Shown here: piece by piece, positions 47,129-56,266 of the stretch
Layout of the letters: each line of letters opens with the position of its first letter
Numbering within the stretch: position 1 is the stretch's first letter
NCBI GenBank assembly: GCA_017472085.1
Contig: JAFUQZ010000040.1
Location: forward strand, 1 to 64,000
Origin: Akkermansia sp.
GTDB lineage: Bacteria; Verrucomicrobiota; Verrucomicrobiia; Verrucomicrobiales; Akkermansiaceae
DNA: 64,000 nucleotides
Reading direction: 5' to 3'
Notes under the pieces: model-generated
Seen by the model: only the letters and a program-made list of their open reading frames with translations
The model's database searches: none
Told to the model about the DNA's origin: nothing
Translations under genes and position numbers: made by a program

Positions 47129-48742
47129 ATGAAATACATCTTTGTGACAGGCGGCGTGGTATCCTCCCTCGGTAAAGGTCTGGCGGCTGCCTCCATCGGC
47201 ACTCTGCTGGAGCACTGCGGACTGGAAGTGACCATGCAGAAGTTTGACCCCTATCTGAATATCGACCCCGGCACGATGAGCCCTTACCAGCACGGCGAGG
47301 TGTATGTGCTGAATGACGGTTCCGAGACGGACCTCGACCTGGGGCATTACGAGCGTTTCATCCACTGCCAGCTGTCCCGGCTGAACAACCTGACGAGCGG
47401 CAAGGTCTTTGAGCATGTGCTGGAGAAAGAGCGCCGCGGCGATTATCTGGGCAGCACCGTGCAGTACATTCCGCATGTGACCGACGAAATCAAGCAGCGT
47501 CTCTATGACCTGACCGAAGCCAACAAGGAGTGCGATGTCATCATCACGGAAATCGGCGGTACGGTGGGTGATATTGAGGGCTACCTCTTCCTGGAGGCCC
47601 TGCGCCAGTTTGCACTGGAGGTGGGACGCCAGAATTGCTGCTTCATTCATGTGACCCTGCTGCCCTACATCAAGGCTGCCGGTGAGACCAAGACCAAGCC
47701 GACCCAGCAGAGCGTGGCCAAGCTGCGGGAGATTGGTATTCAGCCGGACATCATCGTGTGCCGCACGGAGATGGACAACCTGACGGAGAGCGAGAAGAAG
47801 AAGATTGGTATGTTCTGCAACGTGCCGCCGCGCAATGTGGTGGCTTTCTGCGACGTGAAGCACTCCATCTACGAATGCCCGCTGGATTTGGGGCGCGATC
47901 GTGTAGACCGCATCGTGACCGAGGTGTTGGGTATCACCGTACCCAAGCCGAAGATGGACGACTGGCAGAAGTTTGTGGGCCGCGTCATCCATCCTTCCCA
48001 CAGCGTTCGCATTGCCGTGGTGGGCAAGTATATCTCCCTTCAGGATGCCTACAAGTCGATTTATGAAAGCTTTACGCATGCCGGTGCAGCCAACGACTGC
48101 CGCGTGGAAATTGTCCGCGTGGATGCCGAAGCGCTGGAAAACGGCGACTGCGAGACCATGATTGGCGATGTGGACGGAATTCTGGTGCCGGGCGGATTCG
48201 GTGAACGCGGCGTGGAAGGCAAGATAAAGGCTGTGCAGTATGCCCGCGAGAAGGGTATTCCCTTCTTCGGTATCTGCCTGGGTATGCAGGTGGCCGTGAT
48301 AGAGTTTGCCCGCAACGTGCTGGGTCTCAAGGATGCGAACTCCACCGAGTTTGACAAGAGCTCCTCTGCACCGGTCATCTGCCTGCAGGAAGAGCAGAAG
48401 CTCATCAAGAACATGGGTGCCACCATGCGTCTGGGGGCCTATCCCGCCCACATTACGCCTGATACCCTGTGCAGCAAGCTTTACGGCGGTAAGGAAACCA
48501 TCTCCGAGCGTCATCGCCACCGCTATGAGTTCAACGCTGAGTACCGCGAGGCCTGTGAGAAGGCCGGTCTGGTCATTTCTGCCGTGAACGATGAGCACGG
48601 GCTGGTGGAAGTGGTGGAACTTCCCGGGCACCCGCACTTCATTGCCTGCCAGTATCATCCTGAGTTCCAGAGCCGTCCGACCACGCCGCATCCGCTCTTC
48701 TCCGGGCTGGTGGCAGCTGCGCTGGAATATAAGCTGGGTTGA
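47129..48742 (+). CDS. pyrG: CTP synthase
   Basis: This 537-residue bifunctional enzyme has an N-terminal synthetase domain ([21 protein letters not shown]-loop, [21 protein letters not shown]). The C-terminal class I glutaminase has the nucleophile in [21 protein letters not shown] and His/Glu in [10 protein letters not shown]. It aminates UTP to CTP. The gene ends before a strong terminator and is divergent from the ROK-like gene. Confidence 0.98.
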   Translation: MKYIFVTGGVVSSLGKGLAAASIGTLLEHCGLEVTMQKFDPYLNIDPGTMSPYQHGEVYVLNDGSETDLDLGHYERFIHCQLSRLNNLTSGKVFEHVLEKERRGDYLGSTVQYIPHVTDEIKQRLYDLTEANKECDVIITEIGGTVGDIEGYLFLEALRQFALEVGRQNCCFIHVTLLPYIKAAGETKTKPTQQSVAKLREIGIQPDIIVCRTEMDNLTESEKKKIGMFCNVPPRNVVAFCDVKHSIYECPLDLGRDRVDRIVTEVLGITVPKPKMDDWQKFVGRVIHPSHSVRIAVVGKYISLQDAYKSIYESFTHAGAANDCRVEIVRVDAEALENGDCETMIGDVDGILVPGGFGERGVEGKIKAVQYAREKGIPFFGICLGMQVAVIEFARNVLGLKDANSTEFDKSSSAPVICLQEEQKLIKNMGATMRLGAYPAHITPDTLCSKLYGGKETISERHRHRYEFNAEYREACEKAGLVISAVNDEHGLVEVVELPGHPHFIACQYHPEFQSRPTTPHPLFSGLVAAALEYKLG

Positions 48743-48759
48743 GCCTCAAAATCTTACCA

Positions 48760-48802
48760 CGTCGGCGGTCAGAAAGCCTGAATCTGACCGCCGGCGCTTT
48801 TT
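48760..48802 (+). terminator. Intrinsic terminator after pyrG
   Basis: A 14-bp stem with one mismatch, CGTCGGCGGTCAGA / TCTGACCGCCGGCG, followed by CTTTTT. Confidence 0.85.
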
Positions 48803-48811
48803 CGTTGCAAT

Positions 48812-50395
48812 ATGATAGACATACTGGTAGTAGTGGCGTATTTCTGCGCCATTTTCGGCATAGGTCTCTATGTGGGGCGTAAGCAGGAGAGCCTGGAGAG
48901 CTATGCCCTAGGCAACCGCAATCTGCCGTGGTGGGCCATTCTGGCTTCCATTCTGGCGGCGGAAATCAGCGCGGCTACCTTCCTGGGCGCTCCCGGTGAG
49001 GGCTTTGCCCTGCGCAACTTTACCTATGCACAGCTGGCCATCGGTACCATTCTGGGGCGCATCATCGTGGGGCGTCTCTTCCTGAAGCCATACTACCGGT
49101 ACAATGTCGTTTCCATATATGAATATCTGGAAAAACGCTTCGGCCTGAGCACCCGTCGCTGGGCGAGTGTGACCTTCCTCATCAGCCGGGTGCTGGCCAG
49201 CGGCACCCGCCTGTTCTTTGCCGGAATTCTGCTGGTGATAGCCTATATGATGGTGACCGGGCAGGATAGCGCCGGACAGGTGGAAACCGTGGTCATCTAC
49301 ATTGCCGCGCTCACCTTCATCACCATTGCTACCGCGGTATACACCACCCTGGGCGGGCTCAAGGCGGTGGTATGGACGGATGTGTTGCAGGCTTCCATCC
49401 TGGCGGTATCGCTGGTGACCACCATCGGTGTGCTGCTTTTCAGCATCAAGGCCGGCGGCAGCTGGGCCGCCGCGTGGGACAGCATCTGCTACCATTTGGG
49501 CAATAAAGACTACAATCCCTGCGAAATCAAGAATCTGAAACCCTGGGCCTTCTTTGATAGCGGGTTGACAGGGCAGGGGCTGCTGGCCGATATCAGGAAT
49601 ATCCTGAGCAGCGAGTATACCCTGTGGAGTGCCGTGCTGGGTTCCACCTTCATCACGATGGCCACCCACGGCACGGACCAGGACATGGTGCAGCGCATGC
49701 TGGCCGCCCCGGACAGCAAGAAAGGCGCCCGCGCCGTGATTCTCTCCGGCCTGATGGATATGCCCATTGTGCTCGTGTTCATTTCCTGCGGCATGCTGCT
49801 GTTTGTCTACTTTGCTCAGAACGGTATTACGCCGCCGGAAAAGCAGATTGAGATTTTCCCGTGGTTCATCATCCATTGTCTGCCGGTAGGTGTGCGCGGC
49901 CTGTTGGTGGCGGCGCTGCTGGCCACGGCCATGGGCTCACTCTCCACGGCACTCAACGCACTGGCCACCACAGCCACACGCGACTGGTATGTGGATGTAT
50001 TTCGCCCGAAAGCCGATCAGAAGGAACAGCTGAGAGCCGTGCGCTGGCTGACCGTGTTCTTTGCCGTGTTGCTCATCCTGGTGGGGGCAGGTACGGCGTG
50101 GCTTACTGTGATGGATCCCACCGTCCGCATCCTGCCCATTGCTCTGGGCATTTTCGGCTACACCTACGGCTCGTTGCTGGGGGTGTTTCTGCTGGGCATG
50201 CTCACGCGAAGCCGCGGCAACGACTGCGGCAACATCATTGCCATGCTCACCGGTTTTGCCGTGGTGATCCTGCTGGAAATCGGGGGGCGCCAGGGCTGGC
50301 TGCCCGCCATAGCGTTCCCCTGGCGTGTGACTGTGGGAACCCTCGCCACCTTCCTGACCGGATGCCTTTTCCGTACACCTGAAACCACCAGATAA
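48812..50395 (+). CDS. Sodium:solute symporter family transporter
   Basis: This 527-residue protein has about 13 membrane helices of the LeuT-fold SSS family. The N terminus reads YFCAIFGIGLYVGRKQESLESYALGNRNLPWWAIL and AAEISAATFLGAPGEGFALRNF, which is the family pattern around helices 1-2. The block TLGGLKAVVWTDVLQASIL is also typical. The sodium-binding helix regions are intact, but the substrate (sugar, sialic acid, other) cannot be told. The next gene starts one base after its stop, so the two are probably translated together. The start lies nine bases after the pyrG terminator; no clear promoter was identified. Confidence 0.92.
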   Translation: MIDILVVVAYFCAIFGIGLYVGRKQESLESYALGNRNLPWWAILASILAAEISAATFLGAPGEGFALRNFTYAQLAIGTILGRIIVGRLFLKPYYRYNVVSIYEYLEKRFGLSTRRWASVTFLISRVLASGTRLFFAGILLVIAYMMVTGQDSAGQVETVVIYIAALTFITIATAVYTTLGGLKAVVWTDVLQASILAVSLVTTIGVLLFSIKAGGSWAAAWDSICYHLGNKDYNPCEIKNLKPWAFFDSGLTGQGLLADIRNILSSEYTLWSAVLGSTFITMATHGTDQDMVQRMLAAPDSKKGARAVILSGLMDMPIVLVFISCGMLLFVYFAQNGITPPEKQIEIFPWFIIHCLPVGVRGLLVAALLATAMGSLSTALNALATTATRDWYVDVFRPKADQKEQLRAVRWLTVFFAVLLILVGAGTAWLTVMDPTVRILPIALGIFGYTYGSLLGVFLLGMLTRSRGNDCGNIIAMLTGFAVVILLEIGGRQGWLPAIAFPWRVTVGTLATFLTGCLFRTPETTR

Positions 50396-50396
50396 T

Positions 50397-50660
50397 ATGA
50401 GCGATACACCCTCTTTCGAAATTGACCGCGAGCAGCTGACCAAAGCTATCATCGAACTCAATTCCATGTCGCCGGCTGACGGCGTTATTATGACCCGCAG
50501 CGGCGAAATCAAATGCGGCTATGCCGATGACCCGGACACGCTTCGCATGCTCATCCCCGCCGGCGTGCTGGCGCGCCAACTCACGGCAGACGGCCTCTCC
50601 TCCTACACCGGTAAGGAGCTGAAAAAGTGGGCGGATGAGTACGATATTTCAACCCTGTAA
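50397..50660 (+). CDS. Hypothetical 87-residue protein coupled to the symporter
   Basis: This is a small soluble acidic protein (MSDTPSFEIDREQLTKAIIE) with a predicted beta-alpha core (ADGVIMTRSGEIKCGYADDPDT) and an ending KKWADEYDISTL. No family is recognised. The start is one base after the symporter stop. After its TAA the same frame stays open for 62 more codons (50661-50846, TGA next) with protein-like text, see findings. Confidence 0.6.
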   Translation: MSDTPSFEIDREQLTKAIIELNSMSPADGVIMTRSGEIKCGYADDPDTLRMLIPAGVLARQLTADGLSSYTGKELKKWADEYDISTL

Positions 50661-50900
50661 TCCGCCGCGAGCATTTTACTCCATGACTCCTCGTTCCGGG
50701 CCCCGGATGCATGGGTGCGGACTCCCGGGGATACCGAAGCCATACGCAAGGCCGCCGGAAAGGTGTACGCAGAGAATCAGAATATCTCTGTCCGCGCCGG
50801 AATGGGGATTTTTCAGTCCCCTGTGATGATGCGCCGCCGGTTTGTGTGAGCCTCATCGCTATGCTTCATTTCTTTTACTCTTGCTGAACGTTTTCTTGTC

Positions 50901-50929
50901 TTGCAAGTTGACTTTATATCTGGTATCAT
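50901..50929 (+). promoter_or_regulatory. Predicted promoter of the zinc-ribbon gene
   Basis: TTGCAA (50901-50906), 17 bases, TATCAT (50924-50929). Only six bases separate the -10 from the ATG at 50936, so the mRNA is probably leaderless. The rest of the 275-base gap after 50660 holds the readable but unstarted frame noted above. Confidence 0.55.
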
Positions 50930-50935
50930 GAGCGT

Positions 50936-52495
50936 ATGAGTAATGTGTGTTCCAAATGTGGGAAGCAGTTTACGTCGTCCCGTTCTTCTCAGAAGGTGTG
51001 CCCGGAGTGCCTGAATGCAGAGTTTGCTGATGCTTTACAGATGGAGGAAACGGAGGTTGCAGCAATCAGGGAACGTCAGGCAGCAGCCGCGCGGCGCCAG
51101 CATGCCCGTATGGCCAAGTTGTTGGAGTCATACAAAAACGGTACGATGTTCAACATGACCGGGAAGATTATGTTCTGCGTGGGACTGTTTGTTCTCTTTT
51201 TCGGCAATCTGATTTTCTTTCTGGATGGGAAATCCCTCATTTATTGGGGGGTTGACGGGATGGATGTTGCGGGTAAGCAGGCTATATCCGTCTCGTTGAG
51301 CGCAGTCGGCGCAATGCTGCTCCTGTTTTCGACAAGGCGTTTCAAATTCGCCATGCTGATTTTTTCTATTGTGATTCTGGTGCTCGGTTGGTTCGCACCG
51401 GTGCTCTGGATGCCCTCTAAAGGCGTATCCCTGCTGGCTGATAAAGAAAATGCTCTGACTGTCGAGGCCTCGGAAACCGGTGTTGAAGTGCCTATCACGC
51501 AGGAAGAACTGGCCGTTTTCTATGAATTGAAAGAAAAGATGCCGAGGCGTAGGCATTATGCCGTCTTTATGGACAATCAGGATCCGGCAGTCCGAAGCAT
51601 GGTGCGAGATGCGCTCACCCGGTTGCTGGATGCAGAGTATACTCGAGCCTATACCCGCACGAACGGTATCCTTTACGTGGTTGCCAACGCATCCTTGCCG
51701 CAGCAACAGGCAACTTCCATCGTAGAACGTTTGGGCGATATCATCAAGTCAGACATTTCCCAGGGACTTTATCTGGTGAGGTTTGACAGGGATAAAACTA
51801 ACATGGTGAGCAAATATTCAGCAGAGGTGCTCAGCTCTCCGATGAATGCTGCGTTTGTTACGGCCAACATCAGTGAATTGCAGTGTCTTGATTCGATGAG
51901 AATCCGAGTTGCGGCACGCTCGCTCAAGAATGCGGATGTTCAGATGCTTCGCGGAGAAATTCGAGATGCGCTGGTAAAAACATTGGGAGATGCGTGGACG
52001 CAGGATCAGGATACCTACGTAGCCTTGATTGATGCGTTGGTTACATACGCGCCGAGAAAGGATAAAGAAGCCGTTGCCATATGTGATAAGTATTTTACAT
52101 CTCGCTATGAGTCAATGCGTGATGTTTTGCCGAGCGTTGCCGATTATCTCATCAAAGAGCAGCCGGAGAAAATGGTGGAACCAGTCATTGCATATTGGTT
52201 ATCTAATTCTGTGGCATGGTCTCAGCAGCTTCGTACGCTTTCCTGGCGAGTTCAACCTAAGTTGCTGGAGATAATGCAGGAGAAAGCGAGTATCAAGGAT
52301 CTGAATATGATTCTCCGGTACTTGCAGAGTAACGGCAACGCTGATGCAATCCCGGTGGTCAAGACGCTGATGGATCATCCTGATTCCATTATCCGCTATT
52401 CTGCCAGAATGACACTGCAGGCATTGGAAAAGCAGGAAGCTCAGAACCACAATGGGGGGGGCGAGCCTGCTGAAACTGCGGATGAGAATAAATAA
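50936..52495 (+). CDS. Zinc-ribbon membrane protein with HEAT-like tail
   Basis: This 519-residue protein of unknown function starts with a zinc ribbon (CSKCGKQF then CPEC, residues 5-8 and 26-29) and a charged coil. Two or three membrane helices lie at about residues 70-150 (MFCVGLFVLFFGNLIFFL; SVSLSAVGAMLLLFSTR; AMLIFSIVILVLGWFAPVLW). A long soluble part follows. Its last about 150 residues are helical with a repeat feel (ALIDALVTYAPRKDKEAVAI; IPVVKTLMDHPDSIIRYSARMTLQAL), suggesting HEAT-like repeats. A run of eight G (52454-52461) lies near the 3' end. It is the first gene of a three-gene set with the next two. Confidence 0.65.
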   Translation: MSNVCSKCGKQFTSSRSSQKVCPECLNAEFADALQMEETEVAAIRERQAAAARRQHARMAKLLESYKNGTMFNMTGKIMFCVGLFVLFFGNLIFFLDGKSLIYWGVDGMDVAGKQAISVSLSAVGAMLLLFSTRRFKFAMLIFSIVILVLGWFAPVLWMPSKGVSLLADKENALTVEASETGVEVPITQEELAVFYELKEKMPRRRHYAVFMDNQDPAVRSMVRDALTRLLDAEYTRAYTRTNGILYVVANASLPQQQATSIVERLGDIIKSDISQGLYLVRFDRDKTNMVSKYSAEVLSSPMNAAFVTANISELQCLDSMRIRVAARSLKNADVQMLRGEIRDALVKTLGDAWTQDQDTYVALIDALVTYAPRKDKEAVAICDKYFTSRYESMRDVLPSVADYLIKEQPEKMVEPVIAYWLSNSVAWSQQLRTLSWRVQPKLLEIMQEKASIKDLNMILRYLQSNGNADAIPVVKTLMDHPDSIIRYSARMTLQALEKQEAQNHNGGGEPAETADENK

Positions 52496-52516
52496 TCTTG
52501 ATACCTGCTCCCGGCC

Positions 52517-55066
52517 ATGTCGTCTAATTCCGTCAGATTACTGATAGCCACAGGGATATTGTTTGCCTTGGGCTTTGTGGCATATCCTCTTTTGTACGAT
52601 ATCCGCGTGAAACAGGAAATCCCCGTTGCCCGCGAGAGCGTTGCGACAGAGGAGCCCACTATAGAAGATGAATGGACGGAAACGGACGATAAGGAGCCGG
52701 ATGCCCCGGTCGTCACAACGGTTGAGAAAACGGATGATGCGCAGCGCAGGATTCTGACCGCTCAGAATGATGATGAGTATTCCGAAGAAGACGTCCCCGA
52801 TGACCCGAAGCAGAAAAAAGTGCCGGAAACTCGTATACACGCACAGTACACCACCTCTCTGGCGCATGTAAAGCGTATCATCAAAGTACTGGAGAAAGAA
52901 GAGGCCAAACCATATAAGAGTACGGATCTGGTGCCGGATGCCTGGAATGATCCGGAATCGCTTTATCAACTGCTCGCCAAACGAGTGCTCGACCGCTTGG
53001 GAAATCTGAAAGAGGATGGAATCCTCAAGTTCATGGAGAGCCCGGTGAATCGTCTTGATTTGGCTCGAATCAATCTGATACGCCGTACCGGTTCGGAGGA
53101 GCTTCGGCGGATAGCTGAGTTGCCGGCCGGTCGCAGCATGCTGACGTGCATGGCAAATGATTTGCGCTGGATATGCGGTGTGCTCTACTCCGGGCCTTCC
53201 GTGAAACTGGAGCAGTCTTTGACCAACATGGAGCTGATATACCGCAAGCATGCGGAAGATTTTCAGCACCCGGTGCTTAACAAGGTGGGAACCATTGCTG
53301 CTCTGGAGTTTGCCCGGGAGAACTGGAGCCAGGAGGATATGCTGGCTCGCTACAATTACTATAAGACCAGCTACCGGGAAGAATTGCTTAACTCTCTCTT
53401 TGATACATGGCGCTATTGGGAAATGCGCTGGATTATCGGTTGTGCCCAGCCCCAGCAGAAAGTCGGGAACTGGGGCGAACCCCGTAACCTGGCATGGATG
53501 CGTGATAATGTGCGCCTGCCGGCGAACCAGTATCTGGGAGCCGAGGGGCAGTTGCAATACCGGCTCCGTAATGTGGCGGGAGACTCTGTTTTCTCCTCTG
53601 CCTATCTTGCCCCGGTACTGCCTTATGTGAAAGGCACAACAGCCTGGGCGTATCGCGAAATCGGCGGTGTGTGCGGTGCTCTCTCTCATTATGCAACCTA
53701 TGCGGCTCTCGCCTGTGGGTTGCCTGCCACTTGTATGGGCGAGCCCGGGCACTGTGCCTATGCCATGCGCGTGGATGGTGAGTGGAAGCGGGGTAATTCC
53801 ATCTACTGGCAGCATTCAGTCGGTAAGACGTTCTTCCAGGAAAGCGAGTGGGATTTCCTCATCATGACGGAAAATCTGTACAAGGACTATTATAACACAT
53901 TGGTTGCTGACCAGCTGGTGGCCATGGCAGATTTCCTCGGTGCTCGCCGTAAGATGACCGCGTCATTCAACTGCTATGAATTGTCGGTCAAAGTGCAGCC
54001 CTTAAACTGGCCTGCCTTGAATCGCTATGCCGGGTATCTGAAAGTGAAAGCTCCCCGTGATTATGACAAGTGGAAGCGTCTGCACGATAATATCGTGGAC
54101 GGCCTGGGGAAAAAACACTATAATGCCGCTTCGCGCCTTCTGGTAAAGAAGGTGTATCCCAACCTTGCACCCATGGTGAAGGACAGGGCTACGCTGAACA
54201 AGATGTACTCCGGCTTGTTCAAGAATTTTGATGGTTGGGGGGAAAATCGTTGGGATATCAACCCGACCCTGGATGCTCAGATTTCCGTCTATGACAACAA
54301 TGATGACCGTAAGATATATATGCGGGAAGTCGTCAAGGTGCTGATGGGTAAGCCGGAGTACGCCGGTGCTGTCCTGACCTGGGGACTGAACTATATCTCA
54401 CAGTCACTCTCCGGCGGGGAGGAGGTACAGGATGAGTTTACGGATATGCTGGTACGGATGATGAGCAGTCATACCGGCCGTACGAAGAAAGATATGGATG
54501 AAACCTGGGCCACGCTTGGCGAGGCTCTCACCGCGGCGACTGAGAACAAGGACAGACGTGTGTTTCAGGCTGTCGGTCGGCTTGCCTACCGCAAGTGCAA
54601 GGCGAAGTTCCCGGCCAAACACTCGGTGAAATTCCGACCGTTCCCGGGTAGAGTGGTATCTGAATCCGGATTGATAGATACGGCGACCACTCTGGGATCC
54701 GGTCAGGTTGCTTCCAGCTGTCTGCATTGGGGGGTGCTGCAGCGTCATGGTGGCTCCATGCCCGGAAAGTTTGAAGGCACTTCCGGCGTGACCCTGATGC
54801 TGGAAAAGAAAAGCGAGATATCCGGTGTGGTATGCGTGACAACGGAAAAAACGCTGAAGAACGATCGGCCCTTCTATCTGGAAACTTCCTCCGATGGACA
54901 GAACTGGACCCGGGTTCGGGGGAACGGGGCCATTGAGGGAGGTGTCATCCGATTCGATTTGCGTAAGGTGAAACCGGTATGCAACCACATTCGCATGTTG
55001 CGCGAGGGTGATAAGTATGAACCCGGTATCGCGGGCTTCTATGCCTATGGTAAGTATGAACGCTAA
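52517..55066 (+). CDS. Exported transglutaminase-like protein with discoidin-like C terminus
   Basis: This 849-residue protein has one N-terminal membrane helix (LLIATGILFALGFVAYPLLY) and an acidic linker, so it is probably anchored and periplasmic. Residues about 375-435 read YREIGGVCGALSHYATYAAL, ACGLPATCMGEPGHCAYAMR, VDGEWKRGNSIYW. The Cys386 in GGVCG, His412 in GHCAY and a polar residue near 427 match the Cys-His-(Asp/Asn) core of the transglutaminase-like superfamily, which includes proteases and amidases. The last about 100 residues (FKGTSGVTLMLEKKSEISGV, FYLETSSDGQNWTRVRG, NHIRMLREG) resemble an F5/8 type C (discoidin) domain, which binds glycans or membranes. No substrate is known. 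Confidence 0.7.
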   Translation: MSSNSVRLLIATGILFALGFVAYPLLYDIRVKQEIPVARESVATEEPTIEDEWTETDDKEPDAPVVTTVEKTDDAQRRILTAQNDDEYSEEDVPDDPKQKKVPETRIHAQYTTSLAHVKRIIKVLEKEEAKPYKSTDLVPDAWNDPESLYQLLAKRVLDRLGNLKEDGILKFMESPVNRLDLARINLIRRTGSEELRRIAELPAGRSMLTCMANDLRWICGVLYSGPSVKLEQSLTNMELIYRKHAEDFQHPVLNKVGTIAALEFARENWSQEDMLARYNYYKTSYREELLNSLFDTWRYWEMRWIIGCAQPQQKVGNWGEPRNLAWMRDNVRLPANQYLGAEGQLQYRLRNVAGDSVFSSAYLAPVLPYVKGTTAWAYREIGGVCGALSHYATYAALACGLPATCMGEPGHCAYAMRVDGEWKRGNSIYWQHSVGKTFFQESEWDFLIMTENLYKDYYNTLVADQLVAMADFLGARRKMTASFNCYELSVKVQPLNWPALNRYAGYLKVKAPRDYDKWKRLHDNIVDGLGKKHYNAASRLLVKKVYPNLAPMVKDRATLNKMYSGLFKNFDGWGENRWDINPTLDAQISVYDNNDDRKIYMREVVKVLMGKPEYAGAVLTWGLNYISQSLSGGEEVQDEFTDMLVRMMSSHTGRTKKDMDETWATLGEALTAATENKDRRVFQAVGRLAYRKCKAKFPAKHSVKFRPFPGRVVSESGLIDTATTLGSGQVASSCLHWGVLQRHGGSMPGKFEGTSGVTLMLEKKSEISGVVCVTTEKTLKNDRPFYLETSSDGQNWTRVRGNGAIEGGVIRFDLRKVKPVCNHIRMLREGDKYEPGIAGFYAYGKYER

Positions 55067-55081
55067 ATAATAACAGTCGTT

Positions 55082-56182
55082 ATGATACGCCGATTTTTTT
55101 CACTGACGGCCATAGTGCTGGGGATGGTGGCATCAGTTGCCCACGGTATTGTGGTGCGGAATTATGCTGATGCGCTTTCCAAGGCCGGAGAAAAACCCAT
55201 CGTCATTTTTGCGTATGGAGCAAATTATGACAAGTTCAGCCAGAAAGTGCATGAGGAGTTCATCAAAAAGAACAAAATCATGCCGGCTGTGCGGAAGTGT
55301 GTGTTCCTTGTAGTGCCCATGTACCAGCACCCGTCCCCAGCAGAACAGAAAGAATGGGATAAAATCATGGGCAAACACCACATGCCCGGAGGTGTCTGGA
55401 GCTACCCGTGCCTGGCTGTTGTGGATAAGAACGGCAAGTTGCGCGGGATTGTCCAGGGGGCTGCCAAGATGAAAAAGACAGAGATTGCTGCAGCGGAACT
55501 GACAAAGTTGGTCGATGCGTACATAGAGCAGGAGAAACTGCTTTCGAAGGCGGCTTCTGCGAGTGGTTCCCGCAAGGCGGATTTGCTGTTGCAGGCCTCC
55601 AACATCAACCTTACCATGCCGGATATGGGCGGCAAGGACAGGAACATGACAGGGGATATGAAAGATGATATAGGCCTGAGTTCCCGTCTGGCCTTTGACC
55701 CCATCGTGCTTGTAGAAAAGCTGCAGATTATGTCTTTTGCCGAGGCAGATGCCTACATTCGCAACATGATAGCCAATGGCTGCTATTCACGGCGCCAGCG
55801 CCAGGAGATGATGGCAGCCTATGCCGGGCACTTGCGCCGGAATAATGCATCGCCGGAGCGATTGAGAGCATTGTATACGGAGATGCGCAATCTTGATCCG
55901 GATTCCATGTACGGGGCCTATGCCGAAGGGGCTATTGCGTTGTGGGTGAATAATGAGCAGTTTGACCCTTCGACAGTTCCGGTTGAACTGCGCCGCACGG
56001 ATTCCGATGTGTCGGCCGTGGCTTCCGTGCCGGGCTCCACCTCTGTGGATTCCAGCACCAACACCGGGAGAACGGCATTGGGTAGTCAGAATCCGGACGA
56101 TGAGGCTCTGACAACGGATGATGAGCCATCGGAGTCAGATTTTGAAGCTGATTCCGATGTTTCTGAAGAGGAACAGGAGTAA
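55082..56182 (+). CDS. Exported thioredoxin-fold protein without CXXC
   Basis: This 366-residue protein has a signal peptide (FFSLTAIVLGMVASVAHG). The first 150 residues have a thioredoxin-like order (KPIVIFAYGANYDKFSQKVH; CVFLVVPMYQHPSPAEQKEW; PCLAVVDKNGKLRGIVQG, with a proline before the strand). However, the helix after the first strand has no Cys pair, so it is unlikely to be a disulfide enzyme. The C terminus is acidic and Ser/Thr-rich. It starts 16 bases after the transglutaminase-like gene, so the two are probably co-transcribed. Function is unknown. Confidence 0.6.
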   Translation: MIRRFFSLTAIVLGMVASVAHGIVVRNYADALSKAGEKPIVIFAYGANYDKFSQKVHEEFIKKNKIMPAVRKCVFLVVPMYQHPSPAEQKEWDKIMGKHHMPGGVWSYPCLAVVDKNGKLRGIVQGAAKMKKTEIAAAELTKLVDAYIEQEKLLSKAASASGSRKADLLLQASNINLTMPDMGGKDRNMTGDMKDDIGLSSRLAFDPIVLVEKLQIMSFAEADAYIRNMIANGCYSRRQRQEMMAAYAGHLRRNNASPERLRALYTEMRNLDPDSMYGAYAEGAIALWVNNEQFDPSTVPVELRRTDSDVSAVASVPGSTSVDSSTNTGRTALGSQNPDDEALTTDDEPSESDFEADSDVSEEEQE

Positions 56183-56224
56183 GACGATTCCGGATGCATA
56201 TTCCGGCATGCGGACAGAATAGCC

Positions 56225-56253
56225 TTGCGTTTTGTGCTCGCAGGGTGTATGGT
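56225..56253 (+). promoter_or_regulatory. Predicted promoter of the CstA-like gene
   Basis: TTGCGT (56225-56230), 17 bases, TATGGT (56248-56253). The first possible start (TTG 56225) is the -35 itself and ATG 56249 overlaps the -10, so the start at 56267 is preferred. Confidence 0.55.
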
Positions 56254-56266
56254 GCTGCCTGTTATT

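Noticed and set aside
46925-48691. 588-residue minus-strand frame opposite pyrG
   Set aside because: Antisense shadow; pyrG is unambiguous.
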